Assembly: GCA_036401375.1 (NCBI GenBank)
Contig: DASWVB010000017.1
Location: 44,369 to 108,368 of the forward strand
Length of the DNA stretch: 64,000 bases
DNA from: DASWUZ01 sp036401375
Lineage (GTDB): Bacteria; Acidobacteriota; Terriglobia; Terriglobales; Acidobacteriaceae
Direction of reading: 5' to 3'
How positions within the stretch are numbered: the first letter of the stretch is position 1; every line of letters begins with the position of its first letter. The translations under genes and the position numbers were made by a program. The notes beneath the pieces were generated by a model, which saw only the letters and a program-made list of their open reading frames with translations, was not told the origin of the DNA and did no database searches. Positions 35,062 to 43,747 of this stretch are shown here, piece after piece.

Positions 35062-37133
35062 TTAAGAGATGAGTCGCTCCGCATTATCAAAGATGTCTTG
35101 CAGATGTTGTTCGCTCCGTTTTCCATTTAGTGCTTGTCGAATGAACGTTTTAATGTCTGACTCGCGCAATATCAAGATTAAGCCTTTGCTCTGCTGGAAA
35201 ACTCTCCTCACGTGGTCGTTTGCGTGATGGGAAAGGGGCTCTTGAGCGCGACAGACTAAAATCAGAAAAAGTCCGACCTGGTCGTTCATGTAATAGAGAG
35301 CTTGGTGAAAATCATCGGACTTTAGATCAGCATAATTCTTGCACTCCCATAGAATCTGCGTCGCTGCATATTTCTCCCTTACTATTGACCAAAACCCCGC
35401 AGGAGCTCTATTCGAAGCGATCCAGTCCCGAATGGTGGTTCCATCAGCATTTCTCACTTTAGCCTGTACATTGCTCAGTGACCTGAAGAAGCATAGCTTT
35501 ATGACGTCGCCGATTATTGATTCAAACTCGGACGCAGTTGCCTTACCGACCGGTAGTGTCGCTAGATTCGTAGAAAGCTCTTCGAGCTTGGCTCGATAGG
35601 TAATGGTTGAGAACGACTCCGGCACCTCGGCGATGAGCCCAGATGTTCTTAAGGCAACCTCTTCTCCGAGAGATGTAATGACGCGGGGCTGAAGCTTAAG
35701 CCCATCTTGGTAGGACGGATGAACCACGACAATAGAGTCGTAGAGCAGTGCGAAACCTCCAGGGTTTCCAGATTCTGATGACTTGAACCGCACAAGCCCG
35801 TTTGCCTGCTTTACGCCCCAAAATCCACAGTTGTATAGAAGTTGTATGAAGAGTTCTGGCGCGGTGAAGTTGTAGATCCAGGAGGAGCAACTCTGCTTGA
35901 CTTCTTCATCCACTAACAACTTCTTGACGAAGTCGTCAATACTCGTGACGGTGTACTCAGTTCCGAGGCCATGGAAGCGAGTAAGGATGATGTTGAGCTG
36001 CGGATAATTGTCCGCATATTCGTCTGCCAACTCCTTGAGTCGATTTTCCGAAAATGATTGTTGCGCATCATCAAGATCGGTCAGATCAACTTGTTGCCTT
36101 TGGTGAGACTGAGCGATTGCGAGCGCGGTCGAGGTATAAAGAAGGACGTCTCTTGGGCGGTATTGACAATAGGAAAAGACCCTTTCTTGGCTCTGCGATT
36201 CATCGCCAGCGAAAAAAGCCTTCCATGTTGATCCATCAAGCGCAAACTTCGCAATCAGTCCCTCATTTAGTCGTTTCTCGACTATTTCTCTGAGTAACTC
36301 CCGGGTCCAATCAAGAGACACCAATGAAGTCTCCAGGCGTGAAAATTCGCTATCAAGCGCGCGAACTCGATCAAACACGTTTTCCCTTAGAAAAACCATT
36401 GGCCGCACTGCAGGTGTAATGGCTCGTATCTCGTTGCACGCGTGCATCAGAGCCATAACTAAAGTGACCGCTTTGTTCGACTCGTCCCACTCGTCGTCTA
36501 GGCGATCAATCAGGACGACCTGCCTCATCCTAGACTCATTAGCGTACTCGTCTGTGATTTCCACAGCGAGTTTATCTGGCTTGTTACGAAACCTCAGCCA
36601 CTCTTTGGGATTTTCCTGTTCAAGATAGCTGAAGCCCTCCTCAATGAGATGCAGTAGGCGTAAGTCGAACTCGTAGTTTTCGATCATATTACGCTCGCGG
36701 GTCAGCTCGCTGGAGCCCGAACTTCGGAATGTAAACAAACCTTGTTTCTTCCATTCGAGAACTGTCTCGTCGAGGATTGCGCGAACAAAGCTCGAGACCA
36801 GAGTGTTAAAAGGCTTTTGCTTCACACGCTGGTCCCAATTGAAAGAGACGAATGCGTCGGCTGACGATAAGAGTTTGGGAATTAGAATAAGGGTGTTCTT
36901 TGGGAATTTGTTCCTCAGGAAAAAAGTGATCGCCGTTTTACCAGTTCCCCGACGCCCGATAAAAAAGTCTTGCCACCGTCAAGGTCTTGAGCCGTAAGGA
37001 TCGCGGGGGTCTCGACGAAGAGTTTGGGGTTGGTGCGGATCAAATCGTGCTCAGCGAACGATTGTCCGAGCTTTGCTCTGGCGAAGGCCTGCCTTGAAAC
37101 TGGCGGCGCGTTTGTCAGCTGACCTTTTCCCAC
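35062..37133 (-). CDS. P-loop ATPase with PD-(D/E)xK-like C-terminus, in two frames joined by a -1 shift
   Basis: The first frame starts at GTG 37133 and would stop after 72 residues. Its residues 1-58 read into a family-like N-terminus (LGQSFAEHD, KLFVETPA). The -1 frame then carries FFIGRRGTGKTA (Walker A) and 632 more codons to 35062. That frame has a TGA just before the Walker A motif and no normal start until GTG 36825, so neither frame alone makes a full protein. Joined, they give about 690 residues. QVVLIDRLDDEWDE is the likely Walker B. Near residues 560-630, RDWIASNRA and ILWECKNYADLK match a nuclease Asp...Glu-x-Lys site. The N-terminus resembles the Sll1717-type P-loop ATPases. The gene is clearly AT-richer than its neighbours. 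A defence role is likely but inferred. Confidence 0.75.
36960..36966 (-). other. T TTT TTA heptamer at the frame junction (possible -1 slippery site)
   Basis: On the minus strand the zero frame reads ACT TTT TTA TCG. The seven bases T TTT TTA are in the exact phase of an X XXY YYZ slippery site, and a -1 slip here continues as ATC GGG CGT CGG into the Walker A motif. It is the only homopolymer at the junction. I see no strong stem just downstream, only a small TTCC-TGA-GGAA hairpin about 45 bases on. A missing T in the data would give the same picture. Confidence 0.6.
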
Positions 37134-37285
37134 GTCGTGTGTCCCGCCCCCAGCAGAGTCGTTACAATTTATATATGAACGCTAACATAACGTATGTTTC
37201 CTGATCTTTGGGATCAAAGCTGTGGCTTTGGCTTCGCTGCCAAGGTGGCGATAGACAGTGCACACCTCGAGCAGGGAACAGTTTA

Positions 37286-38875
37286 GTGCCGGACGCTGCA
37301 CACGATGTACATAATTGGAGGCCTAGCCATAATCCGTGGGCGGTGGCGCTTACGGTTACGCTGGCTACTTTCATGGAGGTGCTGGACACCTCGATTGCCA
37401 ACGTGGCGCTGCCGCATATGGCGGGGACGCTGGGGGCGAGTCCCGAGGAGGCTACGTGGGTGCTGACCAGCTACCTGGTGGCGAGCGCGATCGTGCTGCC
37501 CATCTCCGGCTGGCTGGCGACGCGGTTCGGGCGCAAGCGTTTTTACATGACTTGCGTGGCCATCTTCACCGTGTGCTCGCTGCTCTGCGGACTGGCCACC
37601 ACGCTGCCTCTGCTGATCATCGCGCGGGTGCTGCAGGGGCTTGGCGGAGGCGGCCTAGCGCCGAGCGAACAGGCCATCCTCGCCGACAGCTTTCCGGTGG
37701 CGAAGCGTGGACAGGCCTTCGCACTCTATGGAATGGCGGTGGTCGTTGCGCCGGCGATTGGACCTACCCTGGGCGGATGGATCACCGATAACTTCAACTG
37801 GCACTGGATCTTTTTCATCAACCTGCCTATCGGCCTGCTGTCGCTCTACCTGAGCAACCGCATGGTCGAGGACCCGCCTTATTTGAAGGCCATGCAGGCC
37901 AGGCCGGGCAAGATCGACAGCATGGGCCTGGGACTGATCGCAATCGGCGTCGGGTGTCTCGAATTTGTGCTCGACAAGGGGCAGGAGAAGGACTGGTTTG
38001 GCGATCCGAAGATCACCGGGACGGCGATTGTGGCGGCGGTGCTGCTCTCGATCTTCGTCTGGTGGGAGTGGCGGCACCCGGACCCGATCGTCGACCTGCG
38101 GCTGCTGAAGAACCGCAACTTCGGCACTGCAGTCTTCCTGCAGTTCATCCTCGGGATCGTGCTCTTCAGCACTACGGTGCTGATACCGCAGTTTCTGCAG
38201 ACGCTGCTTGGCTACACCGCCCAGCTATCGGGCATGGTGCTGTCGCCCGCGGGCCTGATGATGATGGTGCTGATGCCGGTCGCCGGCAAGCTGGTGGGCA
38301 AGATGGATGCGCGGCTGCTGGTCTCGATGGGCTACGCGGTTACCGCGATCATGATCTACAACCTGACTCGACTCGACCTGGGAGTCAGCTTTAATACGAT
38401 CATGTTGTGGCGGATGTTACAGGTGATCGGGCTACCCTTCGTATTTATTCCTATCAGTACTTTGAATTATGTAGGCGTTCCGCGAAACAAGAGCAACCAG
38501 ATATCGAGCTTTAGTAACTTTGCACGCAATATGGGTGGGAGTGTGGGGACTGCGATGTTGACTACCTTCCTCGTGCGCACGGCGCAGACCCATCAGAACG
38601 CCTTAGCCGTGAATACGGGAAGCGGTTTTGCCTATCGCAACTACATCGACGTGACCAAGCGGGCGCTGGTGGCGAGTGGGATGGGGTCGGACGCTGCTGG
38701 AACGATGGCGGTGGGCCGCGCTTATACGGTGATGGTAAGGCAGGCTTCCATGTTGAGTTACGCGAATGCGTTCTGGGTGCTGAGTGTGTTGATCGCCTGC
38801 CTGGTTCCTCTACCCTTTATCATGCGACGGCCTCCGCGGGCGGCGAAGGTGCCGGAGGATGCTGCGGCGCACTGA
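37286..38875 (+). CDS. DHA2-family multidrug efflux transporter (EmrB-like)
   Basis: GTG at 37286 is preferred because AGGGAA lies upstream and the longer frame from 37208 begins with non-conserved residues. The product has 529 residues with 14 predicted helices. Family motifs are FMEVLDTSIANVALPHMAG in helix 1, ATWVLTSYLVASAIVLP, GWLATRFGRKRFY (motif A) and ARVLQGLGGGGLAPSEQA, and WIFFINLPIG is present later. It should export drugs or other amphipathic compounds by proton antiport. No membrane-fusion partner (EmrA) is next to it, so it may work alone or with distant partners. Confidence 0.93.
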   Translation: MPDAAHDVHNWRPSHNPWAVALTVTLATFMEVLDTSIANVALPHMAGTLGASPEEATWVLTSYLVASAIVLPISGWLATRFGRKRFYMTCVAIFTVCSLLCGLATTLPLLIIARVLQGLGGGGLAPSEQAILADSFPVAKRGQAFALYGMAVVVAPAIGPTLGGWITDNFNWHWIFFINLPIGLLSLYLSNRMVEDPPYLKAMQARPGKIDSMGLGLIAIGVGCLEFVLDKGQEKDWFGDPKITGTAIVAAVLLSIFVWWEWRHPDPIVDLRLLKNRNFGTAVFLQFILGIVLFSTTVLIPQFLQTLLGYTAQLSGMVLSPAGLMMMVLMPVAGKLVGKMDARLLVSMGYAVTAIMIYNLTRLDLGVSFNTIMLWRMLQVIGLPFVFIPISTLNYVGVPRNKSNQISSFSNFARNMGGSVGTAMLTTFLVRTAQTHQNALAVNTGSGFAYRNYIDVTKRALVASGMGSDAAGTMAVGRAYTVMVRQASMLSYANAFWVLSVLIACLVPLPFIMRRPPRAAKVPEDAAAH

Positions 38876-38947
38876 GTGCGTGTGAGCGTATCGCCGCGCC
38901 GCATCTGGGCCCGCCGAGTCAATCGATAAGTCGAAGCTATCTATGCC

Positions 38948-38964
38948 CGGCTTCACTAAAGCCG
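38948..38964. terminator. weak dyad between convergent genes
   Basis: CGGCTT and AAGCCG form a six-base-pair stem with a five-base loop, between the transporter stop and the stop of the stress-protein gene. There is no T-run on either side, so termination is only suggested by position. Confidence 0.3.
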
Positions 38965-38973
38965 AACACGCAG

Positions 38974-39480
38974 CTACAGGCCGATCGTGGCGTTATTACG
39001 CTTGAGGATCGCCTCTGCTTCGGCGGCTCGATCGCTGGTGCGGACGGTGACGACGGCTGCGCCGGGTTGCAGTTTGCGGGCCAGTGCGCCGGCCTGCTCG
39101 CTGCCTACGCCCGCCGCCTGAAGGGCGCGGGTCAGGTCGCTGCCCTCCGAGGCGCCGACGTTCTCGTCTCCGGTCTCGTAGTCGGGCTCAAAGGCGGGTG
39201 AGGGGCGATTGGCCGGTTCGTAGTTGATATCAACCGGCTCGGCGATCCTGCGGGCTGCGGGCTGCCCCGGGGTCAGGATCGCGTCCTCATGCTGACTGCC
39301 GTCAGGCTGATGTTCGATGGCTGACCGTGACGGACCTTCGCGGTAGGCTGTGCCGATGGTGTCGGCATGGAACTCAACCTCGCGCAGTTCGATGACGGCG
39401 CGGTCGGCGTCGTGGCGGTCGCGGAAGATTCCTATCACAATCGCGGCCGAAGTTGTCTCGGCTGCTGCGGTCTGCGTCAC
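38974..39480 (-). CDS. stress-type protein with YflT/GsiB-like N-terminal domain
   Basis: One hundred and sixty-eight residues. The N-terminal part AAIVIGIFRDRHDADRAVIELREVEFHADTI resembles the general-stress YflT domain, a small alpha-beta module. A central stretch of about 60 residues is acidic and disordered. The C-terminal part ALQAAGVGSEQAGALARKLQPGAAVVTVRT looks like the second half of the fold (a strand following an amphipathic helix), as in proteins where the two halves are split by a linker. Its role is unknown; probably cytoplasmic. Confidence 0.65.
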   Translation of the reverse strand: MTQTAAAETTSAAIVIGIFRDRHDADRAVIELREVEFHADTIGTAYREGPSRSAIEHQPDGSQHEDAILTPGQPAARRIAEPVDINYEPANRPSPAFEPDYETGDENVGASEGSDLTRALQAAGVGSEQAGALARKLQPGAAVVTVRTSDRAAEAEAILKRNNATIGL

Positions 39481-39549
39481 TGGGTTCTCACCTCGCTCGA
39501 TGCGATTGTAAAGTGCAGGGCGGCTCCGCGGACGTTTGGCGCTGAGCTT

Positions 39550-41376
39550 TCAAGCCGTCGTGGTCGCCACATCGGTTGTCACAACGATCGATGAATGCGG
39601 TTCGCCCGCGTTGGTTGCGGCGTCAGGAAACAGGACTTCTCCGTTGACTACGACCGAGTGGCGCCTGAACGTTTGATCGTTGCGGACGGGGTAGTCATTG
39701 CGGAAGTGTGCGCCGCGGCTTTCTTCCCGGGCCAGGGCGGAGCCGACGATCAGGGATGCGATAGCGTGCAAGTTGGCTAATTCCAGGTGCGCCCGGTGGA
39801 GCTTTACGGCTTGGATCGGGGGGATCTGCCCGGCTATCTCCTCAAGCTCTGCCCTGGCGGCGCGCAGGTTGGCTGCATCGCGCAGCAGGCCAGCCTTGCG
39901 CCACATCAGCTTGCGCAGGGCGGGCTGGAGCGACGGATCAAGGCTAGTATTGACAGGCGGCAGACCCGATAGCGTCTCGCCGTCCTGCGGGGCAGCGGGA
40001 CTGAGCGGCGGCTCTTCGCGCATGGAGAGGGCGGCGCGCGCACCGAAGACGAGGCCTTCCAGTAAAGAGTTGCTGGCCAGGCGGTTGGCGCCGTGAACGC
40101 CGGTGCAGGCTGCTTCCCCGGCTGCGTAGAGGCGGCGGATCGAGGCGCGGGCATCGACCCCGGTGCGCACTCCGCCCATGAGGTAGTGCGCGGCCGGCCG
40201 CACGGGGATCAGGTCGCGGCTCAGGTCGAGGTTGTGCAGGCGGAGGAAGGCAGTGATGCCTGGAAAGCGCTGCGCGAGGTCGATGCCCTTGACGTGGCGC
40301 ATGTCGAGGTAGACAGGCAGCGAGCCGTCGGGCAGGGCGAGGCTTGCGACGGGCGACTTTGAACCGTTCGCAGCCGACTGTGTAGATCCATTCAAAGCGG
40401 CGTAATCCGGGGTAGAGTAGCCCGCGCCGCTCGCCTCGTCTGACGAGGTGGGGACCGAGGTCAGCTCCGCACTCGGAGGCATGCCCTCGCGGGTGATGGC
40501 GCGGGCGACCACGTCGCGAGGCGCGAGTTCGAGCAAGGGGTGGTAGCGCTGCATGAAGCGCTCGCCGCGTGCGTTGCGCAGGTAAGCACCCTCGCCGCGG
40601 AGTGCCTCCGACAGCAGGAAGCGCGGCACACCAGGCAGGCTCAGGGCGGTGGGATGAAACTGGTAGAACTCCATATCGGAGATCTCGGCGCCGGCACGAA
40701 ATGCGGCGGCGATGCCGTCCCCGGTCGCTACAGCGGGGTTGGTGGTGTCGCTATAGACCTGCCCTGCTCCTCCGCTGGCAAGCAGCACTGCGCGGGCGCG
40801 AATCTGCTGGAGTTCGCCGCCGGAGTTCAGGACGATGAGGCCGGTCACCTCGCGGGCTTGCTCCCCGGAGTCGCTGCCGTCGTCTGAATCTTGAACAATG
40901 AGGTCGACGCACGTGGTCCACTCGAGCAGAGTGACATTCCTGAGGGTCTTTGCATGGGCCAACAAGGCCCGGCCGATCTCTGCGCCGGTGGCGTCGCCAT
41001 GAGCATGCAGGATGCGGGAGCGGCTGTGCGCTCCCTCGCGGGTGAGCATCAGTTCACCGTTGTGCCGGTCAAATCCCGTGCCCCACAGCAGCAACTCCTC
41101 GACGCGCAGCGGCCCCTCCTCGACGAGGATTGCGGCAGCCGCTTCATCGACGAGCCCATCGCCAGCCTGTATCGTGTCTTCGAGGTGGAGCGAGATGTCT
41201 TCGTCGCCGCCCATGGCTACGGCGATCCCGCCCTGCGCGTAATGGGTGTTCGACTCGTCGAGCGCTTCCTTGGTGATGACGAGTACGCGCCCCGCTTCGG
41301 CGAGGGTGATCGCCGCCCGCAATCCGGCGATGCCTGCTCCCACGATCAGGAAATCGGTTTCGAGCGAAATGCCCAT
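39550..41376 (-). CDS. nadB: L-aspartate oxidase
   Basis: The ATG at 41376 gives MGISLETDFLIVGAGIAGLRAA, the FAD-binding start; the frame runs on upstream without family features. About 608 residues. Other signs are THYAQGGIAVAMGG, the His/Arg substrate region HSRSRILHAHGDATG, FYQFHPTALSLPG, HYLMGGVRTGVDARASI and EAACTGVHGANRLASNSLLEG. It oxidises aspartate to iminoaspartate for NAD synthesis. A stretch of about 45 residues rich in Ser, Ala and Thr interrupts the domain before VYLDMRHVKG and is longer than usual. nadA and nadC are not next to it. Confidence 0.93.
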   Translation of the reverse strand: MGISLETDFLIVGAGIAGLRAAITLAEAGRVLVITKEALDESNTHYAQGGIAVAMGGDEDISLHLEDTIQAGDGLVDEAAAAILVEEGPLRVEELLLWGTGFDRHNGELMLTREGAHSRSRILHAHGDATGAEIGRALLAHAKTLRNVTLLEWTTCVDLIVQDSDDGSDSGEQAREVTGLIVLNSGGELQQIRARAVLLASGGAGQVYSDTTNPAVATGDGIAAAFRAGAEISDMEFYQFHPTALSLPGVPRFLLSEALRGEGAYLRNARGERFMQRYHPLLELAPRDVVARAITREGMPPSAELTSVPTSSDEASGAGYSTPDYAALNGSTQSAANGSKSPVASLALPDGSLPVYLDMRHVKGIDLAQRFPGITAFLRLHNLDLSRDLIPVRPAAHYLMGGVRTGVDARASIRRLYAAGEAACTGVHGANRLASNSLLEGLVFGARAALSMREEPPLSPAAPQDGETLSGLPPVNTSLDPSLQPALRKLMWRKAGLLRDAANLRAARAELEEIAGQIPPIQAVKLHRAHLELANLHAIASLIVGSALAREESRGAHFRNDYPVRNDQTFRRHSVVVNGEVLFPDAATNAGEPHSSIVVTTDVATTTA

Positions 41377-41648
41377 CTTCTTCAGCCTACACCTCCGGCA
41401 ACCGCCTCTTAGATGGGCTCGGAGAGCGCCTGGAACCATACTTTGGATAGCGGAATATCGCACTGCTGTTATGCAGCGATAAAGATGGCCGGGGGCTGCG
41501 CAGGAAGGAGTTTCGGGGCCGGGCTGGCTTCTATCGGCGCGCGTGCCGTGTAAGTAGCGCCCGCGCATCCGGCGAGTCCGCAAAGCTCGACGGAGGGCGC
41601 ACGAGAGAGATGAAGACCGGCCGGCGCTTGAGATACGATTGACGCACT

Positions 41649-42836
41649 GTGCCCGCCATTCTCGTAAAGAGCAGCTCTGCTGAGTACAAAGTAGTGGTTG
41701 GTGAGGGGCTGCTGCAGTCGCTCAGCAGGCGCATCCGCAAGCTGAGCAAGGGTGAGAATCGACGCATCTTCGTGCTCACTTCGCCCGAGATATGGGCGCT
41801 CTGGTCAGGGCCGTTTCTCGCGTCTTTTGCCGGGCAGCAGCAGCCCTCCATCCTGTTTCTCGCGCCGGGTGAGCAGCACAAACGGCTTGCAGGCCTGGAG
41901 CAGCTGGCAGAGCAGATGGCGAGGGAGGGTGCCGATCGCAGTTCGCTGCTGATCGCGTTTGGCGGGGGCATCGTTGGCGATGCGGGCGGATTTCTCGCGG
42001 CTATCTACATGCGCGGCATCGACTACATCCAGGTGCCGAGCACATTTCTGGCGCAGGTCGATTCTTCTGTCGGGGGCAAGACCGGGGTTAATCTCGAGGC
42101 GGGTAAAAACCTGATTGGCAGCTTTCATCATCCGCTGGTGGTGCTTGCTGACACCACGCTGCTGGCGACGCTGCCGGACCGGGAGCTGCGTGCGGGTTTG
42201 TTCGAGAGCGTCAAGGCCGGGATCATTCGCGATGCGAAGCTGTTCGAGTTCCTGGAGCGCAATGCGGCGGCGATTCTTACGCGGGACCAGAAAGCTCTCG
42301 GGCGGGTGATCGCTGCTTCGATCCGCATGAAGGCGGAGGTGGTCGCGATCGATGAGCGGGAGAGCGGCTTGCGGATGATCCTCAACTTTGGACACACGCT
42401 CGGTCACGCCATCGAAGCGGCCACTGGATACAGGGTGCTGCTGCATGGGGAGGCGGTCGGGTGGGGCATGCTGGCCGCCACGCACCTCGGGCTGCAGCGC
42501 GGAACCATCTCCGAGGTTGAGGCTGACCGGATCACGGACGCGATCTTCGCCTACGGACCGCTGCCCGCCTTTCGACTCACCGGATCGATCAAGGCGGGAG
42601 CGGAGCGGCTGCTCGAAGCTGCCGGCCGGGACAAGAAAAACCGTGCCGGGGTGCGGCGGTTCGTGCTGCCGACGGGCATTGGCAGCTGCGTGGTGGTTGA
42701 GGATGTAGCGGACGAGGAGCTCTACTCGACGGCCGAGTGGCTGTTGAGGGCGGCGGATGGATCTGCGGTGATGAAGGCGGAGGAGAAGACCTCTGCCGCG
42801 AGCGACGAGCGCACTGGGAGGCGGGCAGGCGAGTGA
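41649..42836 (+). CDS. aroB: 3-dehydroquinate synthase
   Basis: Three hundred and ninety-five residues from GTG 41649. NAD-site and core motifs are SLLIAFGGGIVGDAGGFLAAIYMRG, VPSTFLAQVDSSVGGKTGVN, KNLIGSFHHP, and the metal-binding ILNFGHTLGHAIE and LLHGEAVGWGM. It converts DAHP to 3-dehydroquinate in the shikimate pathway. The last 25 residues (after LLRAADGS) are an extra acidic tail. Its stop overlaps the start of ubiE by four bases (GTGA), so the two genes are coupled. Confidence 0.96.
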   Translation: MPAILVKSSSAEYKVVVGEGLLQSLSRRIRKLSKGENRRIFVLTSPEIWALWSGPFLASFAGQQQPSILFLAPGEQHKRLAGLEQLAEQMAREGADRSSLLIAFGGGIVGDAGGFLAAIYMRGIDYIQVPSTFLAQVDSSVGGKTGVNLEAGKNLIGSFHHPLVVLADTTLLATLPDRELRAGLFESVKAGIIRDAKLFEFLERNAAAILTRDQKALGRVIAASIRMKAEVVAIDERESGLRMILNFGHTLGHAIEAATGYRVLLHGEAVGWGMLAATHLGLQRGTISEVEADRITDAIFAYGPLPAFRLTGSIKAGAERLLEAAGRDKKNRAGVRRFVLPTGIGSCVVVEDVADEELYSTAEWLLRAADGSAVMKAEEKTSAASDERTGRRAGE

Positions 42837-43681
42837 CAGCAGCTCCACAACCTGAGTCGGAAGGAAGTAGTTCCGGGCAGAGAGGCGTACCTGACGAAGC
42901 CTCTCAGCAGCCCTCGCTGGACGAGATGAGCGGGCGCGGCGCCAAGCCTGCGGGCACCCATGATGAAGAGGGCGCCGCGCTCGCCGTGCAGAGCATGTTC
43001 GACAGCATCGCGCCGCGCTACGACCTGCTCAACCACGTGCTCTCGTTCAACATCGACCGACTGTGGTGGCGGCGCACGGCGAGGCGCTTCAAGGCGGTGC
43101 TGGCGAGGCCAGAGGCTGTGGCGGTCGATGTCTGCTGCGGGACCGGGGACATGACGATGGCGCTGCTGCGCCTGCGCCCCCGGGCCACAACAGAGGGGCT
43201 TGCGCAGCCGGTGATCGCAGTGGATTTTTCCCACCGTATGCTGGTGCGCGGGGATGCCAAGATGCGCGCTTACGGCGGCATAGCTATCGAGGCGGACGCG
43301 CTCCATTTGCCGCTGCGTTCCGGTTCGGTCGATCTGCTTACGACGGCTTTCGGATTTCGCAACCTCGCCAATTACGGTGCCGGACTCGCGGAGTTCCATC
43401 GCGTGCTCGGCAGCGGCGGCGAGCTTGGCATCCTTGACTTTAGCGAGCCCGGGGGATGGCTGGGCCGGCTCTATGCGTTCTACTTCCGGCGAGTGCTGCC
43501 GGCCATCGGATCGCGCATCTCCGGCGTCTCGGGCCCCTACGCCTATCTGCCCACATCGGTCGAGCGCTTTCCGCCCCCCGCAGAGATGATCGAAAGGCTG
43601 AGGGCGGCCGGGTTTCGCGACGTATCCTGGACGCCATACAGCTTTGGGATAGCCGGCCTCTATCGCGCAGTCAAGGGATGA
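42833..43681 (+). CDS. ubiE: demethylmenaquinone/ubiquinone methyltransferase
   Basis: GTG at 42833 overlaps the aroB stop, so it is preferred to a GTG-less longer frame inside aroB. About 282 residues, with an extra N-terminal segment of about 45 residues. Core motifs are SIAPRYDLLNHVLSFNIDRLWWR, VDVCCGTGDM (SAM loop), AFGFRNLANY and GFRDVSWTPYSFGIAGLYRA. It C-methylates the quinone ring; in this kind of bacterium menaquinone (MenG activity) is likely. Coupling to aroB links two steps that draw on the chorismate route. Confidence 0.92.
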   Translation: MTAAPQPESEGSSSGQRGVPDEASQQPSLDEMSGRGAKPAGTHDEEGAALAVQSMFDSIAPRYDLLNHVLSFNIDRLWWRRTARRFKAVLARPEAVAVDVCCGTGDMTMALLRLRPRATTEGLAQPVIAVDFSHRMLVRGDAKMRAYGGIAIEADALHLPLRSGSVDLLTTAFGFRNLANYGAGLAEFHRVLGSGGELGILDFSEPGGWLGRLYAFYFRRVLPAIGSRISGVSGPYAYLPTSVERFPPPAEMIERLRAAGFRDVSWTPYSFGIAGLYRAVKG

Positions 43682-43747
43682 GCCGGGTGGCCTCAAGCGC
43701 GACAGAGTTGTAGGCTAGGAGGACTGCCTGTTGACGGCCCGGGGAAG

